Below are positions 35,222 to 43,079 of a DNA stretch of 64,000 bases, in pieces. The notes beneath the pieces were generated by a model that saw nothing but the letters and a program-made list of their open reading frames with translations, was not told the origin of the DNA and did not search any database. Positions within the stretch are counted from its first letter, which is position 1. Each line of letters opens with the position of its first letter. The stretch spans positions 248,001 to 312,000 of the forward strand of contig NZ_JANUXN010000001.1 of assembly GCF_025699485.1 (NCBI RefSeq), read 5' to 3'. The position numbers were made by a program, and so were the translations under genes. Source of the DNA: Thauera carbonicopians. GTDB taxonomy: Bacteria; Pseudomonadota; Gammaproteobacteria; Burkholderiales; Rhodocyclaceae.

Positions 35222-35406
35222 TGTTGCGCACCCTCACCGTCCAGCGGCACGGCGACGCCAAACCCCAGCAATGGCTGTTCGACGACGACACCTGCTACCG
35301 ACGTGCCCGTGAGTTGGCCATAGCCACCGGGATCTATCGCACCGATGGCCAGGACTACATCACCGACTTCGACGAGTTCGCCGCCTGGGTTCGGCGCGAT
35401 CCCTGA
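35221..35406 (+). CDS. Small hypothetical protein, 61 residues
   Basis: Begins MLRTLTVQRHGDAKPQQW and ends FDEFAAWVRRDP. Coupled to the gene before it. No recognised family. A hairpin (CTGACCCG and complement, 35427-35446) follows, which may end the transcript. Confidence 0.6.
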   Translation: MLRTLTVQRHGDAKPQQWLFDDDTCYRRARELAIATGIYRTDGQDYITDFDEFAAWVRRDP

Positions 35407-35426
35407 TCGCGCTTTCAGAAAACTCT

Positions 35427-35446
35427 GACCCGAACACGGGTCAGTG
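35427..35446 (+). terminator. Hairpin after the 35221 gene
   Basis: CTGACCCG and CGGGTCAG form an 8-bp stem with a 4-base loop. There is no T-run after it, so termination is uncertain. Confidence 0.4.
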
Positions 35447-35683
35447 GCCGATGACGTTGTATCCGCCCAAGGGAGACACTGTGTCCGCCACCTGCACGGA
35501 CAGATCGGAACCATCGCCAGCCGGGATTTCACTTGTGAGGGCGCGTCGTCCTCACACCTTCAGGATGAAGAAGTGATCTTTCAGGCGCGACCGTGAAACG
35601 GGCCGTCTTCGGACAGGGTGGCACCCTCATTCTTACCGCGCTTCGCGCGGAGGTCTGGGCCATAGGCCCACCTGCCTTCGGCC
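35447..35683. other. Gene-free stretch with a possible 31-codon leader ORF
   Basis: No convincing gene is seen. A GTG-initiated frame at 35481-35576 follows a GGGAG site and ends in FRMKK. The bases after and over its stop (GAAGTGATCTTTC) recur before radC at 51726, where a 10-codon frame ends in FRTTK. Further GC hairpins follow near 35638-35690. On this strand no gene lies downstream until 36338, so the block may be an orphaned leader. Confidence 0.35.
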
Positions 35684-36130
35684 TCAACCCGGGGCGTTGG
35701 TCATGCGCTGGCGGGCTTGTGCCGCCACAACCATTGCGCGCACGTCCTGGGGAAGATCCTGGATGATGACTTCGACCCCGAACGCCTGGGCGGCACGCGC
35801 CGCCCACGACTTGCCCAGCAGGAACGCTGCGGCCTCACGGTCCACGAAACAGAACACCACCCGCCAGTCCGGGCCGAGCAACTTGCGCAGGTAAGCCAGC
35901 TTCAAAAGATCGCCTTTCACTTTGTGCGCCTGTGCCGGCTTCAATCGCCCCACGCGGGCGAACACTTCCACGACCAGTTTGCGGTCCAGGTCCAAGCCGT
36001 CAGGCGCAACGCCCGCGTCGATCGTTAGCCGAGTGCCGGGCACGAAGGAGGCACCCCACAGCGTTTCCAGCGCCGTCAGGACATGGCGTTCGGCAAGCCG
36101 TTGATCAGCGCTGTCGGAAGGGTGGTCCAT
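35684..36130 (-). CDS. Hypothetical protein, possible PD-(D/E)XK nuclease-like fold
   Basis: The 148-residue product contains DLDRKLVVEVFARVGRLKPAQ followed by a Lys-rich helix and WRVVFCFVD. This arrangement of acidic residues, a hydrophobic strand with Glu and a later strand is compatible with a nuclease-like fold, but a catalytic Lys is not placed convincingly. The ATG at 36130 was chosen; one at 36154 is also possible. It is divergent from the gene at 36338. Confidence 0.55.
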   Translation of the reverse strand: MDHPSDSADQRLAERHVLTALETLWGASFVPGTRLTIDAGVAPDGLDLDRKLVVEVFARVGRLKPAQAHKVKGDLLKLAYLRKLLGPDWRVVFCFVDREAAAFLLGKSWAARAAQAFGVEVIIQDLPQDVRAMVVAAQARQRMTNAPG

Positions 36131-36185
36131 GGAACCGATCTTACGCGTCGACATGGTCTCCCGGGTTTCGACCCAAGTCCTGGCC

Positions 36186-36273
36186 CGGTCGCGATCGGGC
36201 GCAAGGCTACGCCTGATCCTCTCCACTGTTCCCCTAAAGGGCGCGGACGCCACGCCCGCGCAGTTCCGTTCCT
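36186..36273 (+). repeat. Leader repeat, copy B
   Basis: Second copy of the 34866-34955 leader, about 90% identical, including the GC-rich 26-mer at 36237-36262 with one change. It lies 65 bp upstream of the gene at 36338. Confidence 0.85.
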
Positions 36274-36337
36274 CCCTATCGGTGCGTTCGCTCTTGCTCG
36301 CCCGAGCCCGTGGGGTCTTCCACCCAGGAGACGCACC

Positions 36338-36763
36338 ATGACGACCTTCGATCAAGACGTATCCCACCTGCGCCAAACCGCCAACGCGGTCCTGTTGAAC
36401 CGGATCATCGACGCCTGTCCCACCAGTGACGATATCGAGCCCTGGCACACCCTGGACAGCCTGCTGTGGCCCGACCTGTCCGAGAACGAAGACACACGGC
36501 GCGAGCAGATCCCCGCCACCTTGGACGAGTACGGCGACGAGTTGCGTCGCTATATCCGTCGCTTCGACGACCTGCGCGCCCGGCGCTTGGACGCCCTGTC
36601 GAACTACGACCTGGGTATCGCTTACGCCGGCATTGGCCCCGAGCGGGGCCTGGCGTCGGCACTGCAAGCCGTGGCCAACCATATCGGCCGCACGCGGGCC
36701 CAGGTCCTCTGGCTCCTGGGCGAGCAGGACCGCCTGCGGCTCCCGCAACTGGCCCTCTTTTGA
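36338..36763 (+). CDS. Hypothetical protein, 141 residues
   Basis: An acidic, largely helical protein (MTTFDQDVSHLRQTANAV) with an RRYIRRFDDLRARRLDAL helix and a C-terminal LWLLGEQDRLRLPQLALF. The CAGGAG site before the ATG matches those of the other leader-B type genes. I do not recognise it. Confidence 0.65.
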   Translation: MTTFDQDVSHLRQTANAVLLNRIIDACPTSDDIEPWHTLDSLLWPDLSENEDTRREQIPATLDEYGDELRRYIRRFDDLRARRLDALSNYDLGIAYAGIGPERGLASALQAVANHIGRTRAQVLWLLGEQDRLRLPQLALF

Positions 36764-36806
36764 GGGCCAATGGCGGCCCCGGGGGCGCCTTGGCTATCCT
36801 TGACCC

Positions 36807-37520
36807 ATGAAAAGCGAGACTGCCCCAAGCGAGACCACTTATTGGGAGGATGGCAAAGCCCTTGCCATATCGAGCCTGGGGATCCGTTTGACGGACGCCG
36901 GCCAAGTCCGGGACTGGATTTCCAAGTACGTTCAACCCTACGGCATGTTGTCCACCACCGTGGCGGATTTCTGGCTCCGGATCCCGAAGCCCAAAGGGCA
37001 GGAGCGGAGGCTGGAACTGGATCCGCCCAGTCCTTTCACTTACCCAGGCCCCAACAATGCCATGCAAGGTCAGCGTGTCAGGATTGAGGAATGGCATGAA
37101 GCCTGGAACAAGCGGGTGGGCGTGGAAGCGCGGTACAAGGAACTGGAAGACAAGCACGATCCGGTCAGTCGGCGTATCCGGGCAGAACTGGAACGCGACC
37201 AACCCTACCTGGTCTTGAACAGCAGAAAGAGCAAGCGCCGGTACATCGTCGGCTGGGCCGAAGGGATCACGCCTGGACTCATGGATCGAGCGTTCACCGA
37301 TCCGGATACGCTGGATCTGGAAGACTTGTCCATTGCGGCCGCCTTGCAGCGCCCTTGGTTTGATCGGGACGAGCAAGCCATGTGGCTGGAAATCCTGCGA
37401 TCACTCCAAGACCAGGCGATCGACGAACAGAAGCGCGAATATGACGAGCGATACAGCGAATTGAAGCGGCAGGTGCTTCAAGGGTGGGTCGAACCCCCGG
37501 GTCAAAGTCAGGATTTCTAA
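36807..37520 (+). CDS. Hypothetical protein, 237 residues
   Basis: Begins MKSETAPSETTYWEDGKAL; carries an RRYIVGWAEGITPGLMDRAF segment and a long charged C-terminal helix. No family recognised. It ends at a short direct repeat (37506-37528) that overlaps its stop codon. Confidence 0.65.
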   Translation: MKSETAPSETTYWEDGKALAISSLGIRLTDAGQVRDWISKYVQPYGMLSTTVADFWLRIPKPKGQERRLELDPPSPFTYPGPNNAMQGQRVRIEEWHEAWNKRVGVEARYKELEDKHDPVSRRIRAELERDQPYLVLNSRKSKRRYIVGWAEGITPGLMDRAFTDPDTLDLEDLSIAAALQRPWFDRDEQAMWLEILRSLQDQAIDEQKREYDERYSELKRQVLQGWVEPPGQSQDF

Positions 37521-37648
37521 CTTTGGTTGATCGCGGGCGCCACTTCCACGCCGGTCGAGGCCTTCAAGCACGTTGAAAACTGCAGATCTTTCAATGCTGT
37601 AAGACCAACCTGAACCGTGTCCCCAGAGTCGGATTTCTAACCCCGGTT
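37506..37648 (+). repeat. Two direct repeats of about 22 bp
   Basis: AGTC(A)GGATTTCTAAC plus a GGTT end occurs at 37506-37528 and again at 37627-37648. The first copy contains the stop of the preceding gene. The 180 bp between the genes holds no other recognisable feature. The repeat may mark a past duplication or insertion. Confidence 0.6.
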
Positions 37649-37699
37649 CGTGCAACGTAAGGATCACGATTTCTCCATCCCAACCGATGGAGGTATCAC

Positions 37700-38038
37700 A
37701 TGATCCACAACAACCTTGCTCCACACACCCCGGCCACTGGCGCGCAAGCGTCCGGTGGCTTTGTCATGGACCACGCTTATTTGGGCGTGCCCACGGCGAT
37801 TGTTCACCGCCCTTCGATTGCGCCGGTCCTCACCGAGTTGCAGCGCGAACTCGCCTACCTGGTCAGGCAGTGTGGCTGGTCCGTCCTGTTCTTCGATCGC
37901 GCCGATCGAGAGTTGATCGTGATCGCCCGCGGTCACCGCGTGGTGGAGGTCAAGATCCCCAGGGGAACGGACTACTTGGTGCGTTCAACCATCCACGGCG
38001 TACTGATCCGCCTGAATAGTGAGGTGGGTCATGAGTAA
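37700..38038 (+). CDS. Hypothetical protein, 112 residues
   Basis: Begins MIHNNLAPHTPATGAQAS after a GGAGG site. It has a VLFFDRADRELIVIARGHRV beta-rich core. Unknown function. Overlaps the next gene by 8 bp. Confidence 0.65.
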   Translation: MIHNNLAPHTPATGAQASGGFVMDHAYLGVPTAIVHRPSIAPVLTELQRELAYLVRQCGWSVLFFDRADRELIVIARGHRVVEVKIPRGTDYLVRSTIHGVLIRLNSEVGHE

Positions 38039-38513
38039 CAGAATGTTTAGCCACAAATGGTGCGTCAATGAACTCCTGCGTGGCCTTGATCTGAAAGGTG
38101 ATGAGCCGGAGACGATCAGGAAGATTGCGGATCACCTGGCTATTTCTTGGGTCAACGCACCGTCATTCCCGCCGAAACAGCCGTTTTATCGTCTGAATGA
38201 GTGGTATCAGCAGTACATTTTTTCGGTGTACGGCGTGCTACCTGCAGAGAAAGAGGCGCGCGGTTTCCTGCTGCTGAACGCCTGTAAGGAAGCGGACGAC
38301 GATCTGGCTATTCGGCTTCTCGAATGCGGAGTCGACCCGTTCGAGAAGGCACCGCGCTGTTGGTCGGCGGCCACCTATATCCGCAAGAACCGGGAAGACA
38401 TGCCCCAATCCTGGGCCTGGCTGTGCCGGCATGAGTTGGCGAAGAAAGCGGAGGGCAAGCGTCGTAAGCGGGCGTGGGCCAGTGGTGCGTTCGTCGAACG
38501 GCGGGCGCTGTGA
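38031..38513 (+). CDS. Hypothetical protein, 160 residues, possible ankyrin-like repeat
   Basis: A helical protein with ADDDLAIRLLECGVDPFEKA near residue 90, which resembles the end of an ankyrin repeat. The basic C-terminus (KRRKRAW...VERRAL) is reminiscent of, but not the same as, the tail of the ankyrin proteins. Start ATG at 38031 overlaps the previous gene. Confidence 0.6.
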   Translation: MSNRMFSHKWCVNELLRGLDLKGDEPETIRKIADHLAISWVNAPSFPPKQPFYRLNEWYQQYIFSVYGVLPAEKEARGFLLLNACKEADDDLAIRLLECGVDPFEKAPRCWSAATYIRKNREDMPQSWAWLCRHELAKKAEGKRRKRAWASGAFVERRAL

Positions 38514-38546
38514 GTTGCGTATCCGTTCGCACAGGAAGGCTACGGC

Positions 38547-38847
38547 GAGTCCGGGGTCCGGGGTTGCAAAACCCCGGTTTCAACCCCGGACACCCCAAAA
38601 AAACCCTGGAAAACAGGCTTGAGTCCGGGGTGTCCGGGGTTGGCGCCGTTTTCAATCTATGCAAAGGAAAAAGTTTGCACAGGGCCAGGGAGCGGGTGGT
38701 GTTGAGTCAAGAAAGTGATTTTTGTTTCGAGAGTAGTCTCAAAAATCGCTTCAACCCCGGACACCCCGGACTCGAGGCTAAAAACAAGGGCTTTTTCTCG
38801 AGTCCGGGGTTGAAAAAGCCCGAAATGCAACCCCGGACCCCGGACTC
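38547..38847. repeat. Iteron-like array of a 20-22-bp GC motif in both orientations
   Basis: The unit GAGTCCGGGGT plus CCGGGGTTG occurs as full copies at 38547-38566 and 38621-38642 (plus) and at 38752-38773 and 38828-38847 (minus), with partial copies at 38581-38596 and 38800-38812. The copies alternate in orientation and are interrupted by an AT-rich block at about 38655-38750. No gene is credible here. Position, just before a DNA-binding protein and a D5-type helicase, suggests a replication origin or a binding array. Confidence 0.75.
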
Positions 38848-38883
38848 GAGAACAGGTTTCAGGAATACGTTGTATCCGCTGGC

Positions 38884-38911
38884 TTGCCAGAAACGACAAC
38901 CAGTGAAATCA
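38884..38911 (+). promoter_or_regulatory. Dyad promoter P7, weak -10
   Basis: The operator is at 38884-38899 (TTGCC-AGAAAC-GACAA). The -10 position reads AAATCA, a poor match, and the following GG is absent. It lies 117 bp before the gene at 39017, next to the iteron-like array. Confidence 0.65.
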
Positions 38912-39016
38912 AGAGGTTAGAAGTTTTTGCTGTTCGTCTCGCAGGTTTCGTAAACGCTTATTGACGACGAGCAGCCGCTGCATAAGTTCGTTAGACCACT
39001 TTCGGAGATCGAAGCA

Positions 39017-39388
39017 ATGACCCAGAAACGTCGCGTTGGCCGTCCGTCCCTGTCCCAGGGTGAACCAACAGTGCCCACCATGATCCGCTTGCCGTCCAGT
39101 TTGCGGGAAGTCGTGTCCACCGAAGCCGAACGTCGGGACGTGCCGGTGGGGGCGCTGTTGCGCGAGATGGTGGAAAAGCAGATCACGGCCGAAGTCATGA
39201 CCGAGGCGTTGCTGGCCCAGGGGCGGGCTAGGAACGAACGGATGAAAAGGCAGGTTGAGCAGGAGTGCGCCTGGGACGAGGCGTTGTTCAAGTCGATCGT
39301 GTCGGGCGAAGAACTTGAACTGCCAAAGCCTAAGTGGACCTTGCCGGAAGGCCAGCCATCACCAACTCGCTGGCGACGACACGCATAA
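39017..39388 (+). CDS. Ribbon-helix-helix-type DNA-binding protein
   Basis: The 123-residue product has a basic N-terminus and TMIRLPSSLREVVSTEAERR, the strand-helix pattern of CopG/Arc-type proteins. It lies between the iteron-like array and the D5 helicase and may bind that array or its own promoter. A perfect terminator hairpin follows at 39393. Confidence 0.75.
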   Translation: MTQKRRVGRPSLSQGEPTVPTMIRLPSSLREVVSTEAERRDVPVGALLREMVEKQITAEVMTEALLAQGRARNERMKRQVEQECAWDEALFKSIVSGEELELPKPKWTLPEGQPSPTRWRRHA

Positions 39389-39392
39389 AGAA

Positions 39393-39424
39393 AAACCCCG
39401 ACGCGGAAACGTCGGGGTTTCGAG
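39393..39424 (+). terminator. Intrinsic terminator
   Basis: An 11-bp perfect stem (AAACCCCGACG and complement) with a 6-base loop, followed by a T-rich stretch, separates the RHH gene from the helicase gene. Confidence 0.85.
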
Positions 39425-39472
39425 AACAACGGGTTCCTGGCTGGGCCCGCAACCAACTACTACGGAGCAGTT

Positions 39473-41350
39473 ATGTCGCACGACCACCATACGAACCATG
39501 ACGCAGTCGGTCAAGTCCGGCGCGGCGGCTGGCGCCCCAGGGGTGCTGGTGAACGACCTGTCGAACAGGTCGCGTCCAACGTCGTGGACATGACGGGAAC
39601 GCCGTTGCCGGCGTCGTTTAGCCAGCACGATCTCATGCAGGCCATGGCGATGGCCTTGGAAGCCACGGAAAAGGCACGCCTGAAACGCGAACGCGCCGAA
39701 GCACGCAAGGCCGAGAGGCTGGCTGGAATACCGGCGTCCGCACAAGCCGCAGCCACCGCCACAGGACGCAAGCCTGGCTCACCCAGCCTGCCCGCGTTGT
39801 TCATTGACGCCGCCAAGGCCGGGAAGTTCGGCGAATGCGCAGCCGAAGTGAAGGAAGACACCATGCTGGTGCGCCGCTGGAACAACTCGTTCTGGGAACT
39901 GATGTTTGACACGGCGGGCGTGTCGGAAGCCGTCGATTGGTTGAAGAGCGAGTTCCCCGACGCCCTGGGCATGGGCAAGGCCAAGGACTGCTGGGGCACG
40001 CTGTCCCATCACCTGTACAAGCACAAGCCGTTCGTTGAACCCGAACGCGAAGACGACGACCCGGTGGTGTTTCCGCTCGAAGATGGATACATCCATATCA
40101 CCGCCGAGAATGCGCAGATGAAGGCTCCAGACAAGACCCTGAACCTCACCTTCCAGGTCAAGGCCAAGAGTGGCGTGGCGGTGGGCGAGACGTTCACGCC
40201 CCAGGCCGTGCCCGAAGACAGCCGCTTTGGTCGGTATCTGGCCAGTTCCTTGCCCGATCCCGAACTGCGCAACCTGGTCCAGGAGCAGTGCGCCATGTCG
40301 TTCCTGCCCAACTCGCACCAGACGGTCGCCTGGTGGGTGGGCGAGGGTGGCGCTGGTAAGGGTACGCTCTCCAAGTTGATCGAAGCCTTCCACCACAAGG
40401 TGGCCACGCTCGATCTGCATAAGTTGTCCGAACCTCACCACCTGGAAGCCTTGGTGGGTGCCAGCGTGATCCGCGTCGACGAGGTTGCACAGAAGGGGGT
40501 CTGGGGCGAGAAGGAGTTCAAGTCGATCGTGTCGGGCGACGTGTTCATGATCAATCCCAAGCACAAGAAGAACTACACCCACCGCACCACTGCGTACTGG
40601 ATCATCACCACGAACCAGCCGCCGCTCATTCGAGACGAAAGCGACGGCACGCGCCGCCGCATTATTCCGGTTCCGTGGCTGTCGTCGGCCCGCTTGCGTG
40701 GTTCCAGCGAGCAGAACCTGGATCGCAAGATCCTCAAACACGAAGCCCACCTGGTGCTGGGCTGGATCGTCGAAGGCCTGCAGCGCTACCTGCGCCGCGG
40801 TGGACCCGTGGCCACCAAGGACCTGCCGGCACCGGTCAAGGAATTGATGACCAAGATCCACCGCCAGAACGACAACGTCGAACAATGGTTCGAGGAATGT
40901 GAAGTGGTGCCTGCGGACGCCAAGTACGGGTTCGTCCACACCAAGAAGGAGATCTACGACGACTACGTGCGGTTCACCCAGCAGGACGGCGGCAACGTCC
41001 TGCTAGAGGCAAGCTTCTGGATCCGCTTCTGGCGTCGCCCAGGACTCAAGGCTAACGGTGTGATGGAAGGTAAGGGCACGGGACGCGACGAGGTGGGCCA
41101 CAAGATCCGGATCAAGCAGATCCATAACTTGGCCCTCACGCCGCAGGAAATCGCACAGGTCAAGAAGGACGCCCTTGTCGACGAAGTAGTCCAACAGGGC
41201 CGGGTGCGCGTCGAGCAACAGACGGTGAGCGACGATCCGTTTGCTGACCAGGTGAAGACCAGGCAGGTGGACGTGCGGGTGCCCGAGTTCGAGGTGTGGG
41301 AGGTCAAGGAGTTGGAGCGCCTGGATCGACTGGCCACCATGACCCATTGA
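39473..41350 (+). CDS. Phage/plasmid primase-helicase of the P4/D5 family (DUF5906-like)
   Basis: The 625-residue protein has the D5-type SF3 helicase core: Walker A GEGGAGKGTLSK (Lys296), a VIRVDEVAQ Walker B segment and ITTNQPPL as motif C, followed by DGTRRRIIPVPW. The N-terminal 130 residues are low complexity and charged. Such proteins unwind origins of plasmids, satellites and integrative elements. Together with the adjacent repeat array it is the probable replication module. Confidence 0.85.
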   Translation: MSHDHHTNHDAVGQVRRGGWRPRGAGERPVEQVASNVVDMTGTPLPASFSQHDLMQAMAMALEATEKARLKRERAEARKAERLAGIPASAQAAATATGRKPGSPSLPALFIDAAKAGKFGECAAEVKEDTMLVRRWNNSFWELMFDTAGVSEAVDWLKSEFPDALGMGKAKDCWGTLSHHLYKHKPFVEPEREDDDPVVFPLEDGYIHITAENAQMKAPDKTLNLTFQVKAKSGVAVGETFTPQAVPEDSRFGRYLASSLPDPELRNLVQEQCAMSFLPNSHQTVAWWVGEGGAGKGTLSKLIEAFHHKVATLDLHKLSEPHHLEALVGASVIRVDEVAQKGVWGEKEFKSIVSGDVFMINPKHKKNYTHRTTAYWIITTNQPPLIRDESDGTRRRIIPVPWLSSARLRGSSEQNLDRKILKHEAHLVLGWIVEGLQRYLRRGGPVATKDLPAPVKELMTKIHRQNDNVEQWFEECEVVPADAKYGFVHTKKEIYDDYVRFTQQDGGNVLLEASFWIRFWRRPGLKANGVMEGKGTGRDEVGHKIRIKQIHNLALTPQEIAQVKKDALVDEVVQQGRVRVEQQTVSDDPFADQVKTRQVDVRVPEFEVWEVKELERLDRLATMTH

Positions 41351-41375
41351 TCCATGCCATACTCCAGACACACAC

Positions 41376-41391
41376 TTGCTGGAAACGACAA
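41376..41391 (+). promoter_or_regulatory. Dyad site P8 directly before the interrupted gene
   Basis: TTGCT-GGAAAC-GACAA ends immediately before the ATG at 41392. A -10 at the usual distance (ACGTCT) would fall inside the reading frame, so either the true start is further on or the site is only an operator. Confidence 0.55.
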
Positions 41392-41622
41392 ATGGCCACG
41401 TCTGTTGTCGACACCGAAACCGGGCGCAAAACCGCTCGCGTTTCCCCCGCCGTCGCCCGGAAAATCGAACAGGTCTCCGACGCCCACCGGGCCTTGGACG
41501 AACGCAAGCCGCCTCGGGCCTGGACCAAGCCCATGGAGCGCGAACGGGTGGACCATGAAGTCCTGGGCCTGATCCAGCACTACGAACAGATCGCGCCCTA
41601 CCTGTCGGCGCCCACGTTGAAG
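41392..41622 (+). pseudogene. 5' half of a gene interrupted by a transposon
   Basis: Codons 1-77 (MATSVVDTETGRKTARVSP ... APTLK) of a gene cut by the transposon at 41623-45330. The last nine bases (ACGTTGAAG) are repeated after the element, where the frame continues at 45340. Joining the halves gives an uninterrupted 160-residue protein, so the insertion is recent. A short frame running into the transposon end is an artefact. Function unknown. Confidence 0.85.
41614..41622. repeat. 9-bp target-site duplication, left copy
   Basis: ACGTTGAAG, repeated at 45331-45339. Nine bases is the usual IS1-family duplication length. Confidence 0.9.
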
Positions 41623-41646
41623 CTATCTGCCCTAGTTTGCGGTGGA
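41623..41646 (+). repeat. Terminal inverted repeat of transposon A, left
   Basis: Begins CTATCTGCCCTAGTT and ends GGTGGA, matching the right end in 21 of 24 positions. Confidence 0.9.
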
Positions 41647-41682
41647 TATAAAGCCGACATGAGGTCCTGGCTGCAAATAAAA

Positions 41683-41703
41683 GGGCCGCCCAACGGACGG
41701 CCC
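41683..41703 (-). terminator. Terminator of the restriction gene
   Basis: GGGCCGTCC and GGGCGGCCC form a 9-bp stem with a wobble pair; on the minus strand TTTTATTT follows. It lies 30 bp after the restriction gene. Confidence 0.75.
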
Positions 41704-41733
41704 CTCTTGCTTTGGGGGTGGTTCGGGCGAAGG

Positions 41734-43068
41734 TTATGAGGGCTCGGTTTCTTCCAGAAAATACTTGATCCAGCCCCTTACGGTTTGAAGGCGGCGTGGT
41801 TGCGTGCTGGCCCCAACCCCCCATCGTTTGAACATGCCTTCTACCAGATCCAGCTTGTGGAGGGTGTTGTAGAACAGAGGCTCACGAAAAATCACACGTG
41901 CCATCGCTTCAATCCGTTCTGCGTGTGTCATTCGGTTTACATCCACGCCAAACTCGGTCAATGAAATTGACCAGCCCTCACCATCGGAGCGGCGCCCATC
42001 TTCCTTGGAGACCAGACCAATCCAGCGTAGAGCGTTGGCGTAGTAATCAATCTGGCGCGGATCTAGGTCGAACTCCCCCAACAACTCATCTTTGGTCATG
42101 GTGGCGCCATCTTGTTTGGCCACCGTTGAAAACATGGCCAAGACTCTTGGGAAGCAGTCAGCCTGGGGGAATGGGGGTGGGTCTTTCAGGGGTGGTGCTG
42201 ATTTGACTGGATCGACTTGAACTGAGCGGATATCAAAAGACGCGCTGTCAACGAATGTGTAATGCTTTTCATTGGCATGGTCAGGCAACCACAACCCTGG
42301 CGCGGAGACGACCGGAATGAAGCGAATGAGCGGTTCTTCGTAGAAACAGATAAAGGACTTTACGGCCTTGGTGTTGGTCTTCTTGGTCTCCCAGGCTAAG
42401 TGCGGGTAGGCAACCTGCCGTACACTGAGATTGCTGCGGAAACCAATCTTTGCCTCTACCAGATTGATACTACTGGCACCCTCATAACCTCCATCTACTT
42501 CGATCTGTACGCCATCAATAGGGAGATCGACGCCATTCAGGCCGAATGGAAACTTCGGGCTGTGAACGCGACCACGTATCGTCAAATGAACATCCTCGCC
42601 GAACACGTCGGCCAAGGCACCTGACGCCAACATGGCGTCGAGCATGACGGCTTCGTGCCGCAAATGCAGTGGATCGATGGTGGTAACGGTTTTGGGTAAA
42701 TATAGGCGGGTTGCCTTGACGGCTGGGCGACTATTCAATGTCAAGAATGGGTCAAACCTGCCTATGCGATAGAGGCCATTTTTGATTGCCAGGATGGACA
42801 AGCCGTTTGAGCGCATGATGTTCGGGCGCTGTTCGTCGAAATCCATCTTGGTCATCAAGCGCGGCTCTTCCTTGCCGAACTTTTTGATATCGGTCGCAGA
42901 AATATCGTAGTAGTTGTTGCCCTGTCTATTGAGCGTTTGAAGTATGGGCAGTTGCTGGAAGATAGTATTCCAGGCCGTGTCCACCTTGGTTGTCTTGGAC
43001 GGTTTGGTGGTGCCGCCTGTTGGGGCGGCACCATTACCATTCTTGGGACTTGATTTCTTGGCTGCCAT
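41734..43068 (-). CDS. Putative Type II restriction endonuclease
   Basis: The 444-residue protein has a probable PD-(D/E)XK core (IEVDGGYEGASSINLVEAKI near residues 190-215). It directly follows, with an 11-bp gap, the methyltransferase gene on the same strand, the usual layout for a Type II pair. I do not recognise its specificity group; a GATC-type target would fit the methyltransferase. Lower GC than the surrounding element, in keeping with separate origin. Confidence 0.75.
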   Translation of the reverse strand: MAAKKSSPKNGNGAAPTGGTTKPSKTTKVDTAWNTIFQQLPILQTLNRQGNNYYDISATDIKKFGKEEPRLMTKMDFDEQRPNIMRSNGLSILAIKNGLYRIGRFDPFLTLNSRPAVKATRLYLPKTVTTIDPLHLRHEAVMLDAMLASGALADVFGEDVHLTIRGRVHSPKFPFGLNGVDLPIDGVQIEVDGGYEGASSINLVEAKIGFRSNLSVRQVAYPHLAWETKKTNTKAVKSFICFYEEPLIRFIPVVSAPGLWLPDHANEKHYTFVDSASFDIRSVQVDPVKSAPPLKDPPPFPQADCFPRVLAMFSTVAKQDGATMTKDELLGEFDLDPRQIDYYANALRWIGLVSKEDGRRSDGEGWSISLTEFGVDVNRMTHAERIEAMARVIFREPLFYNTLHKLDLVEGMFKRWGVGASTQPRRLQTVRGWIKYFLEETEPS

Positions 43069-43079
43069 GCGCTGATGGC

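Noticed and set aside
38547-38847. CRISPR array
   Set aside because: The repeat units are in both orientations, with no regular spacers and no cas genes.
38474-38920. 148-codon frame across the iteron-like array
   Set aside because: The residues simply translate the repeat in one frame; the array is the better explanation.
41296-41739. 147-codon frame read through into transposon A
   Set aside because: The last 39 codons come from the inserted element; the native frame resumes at 45340.
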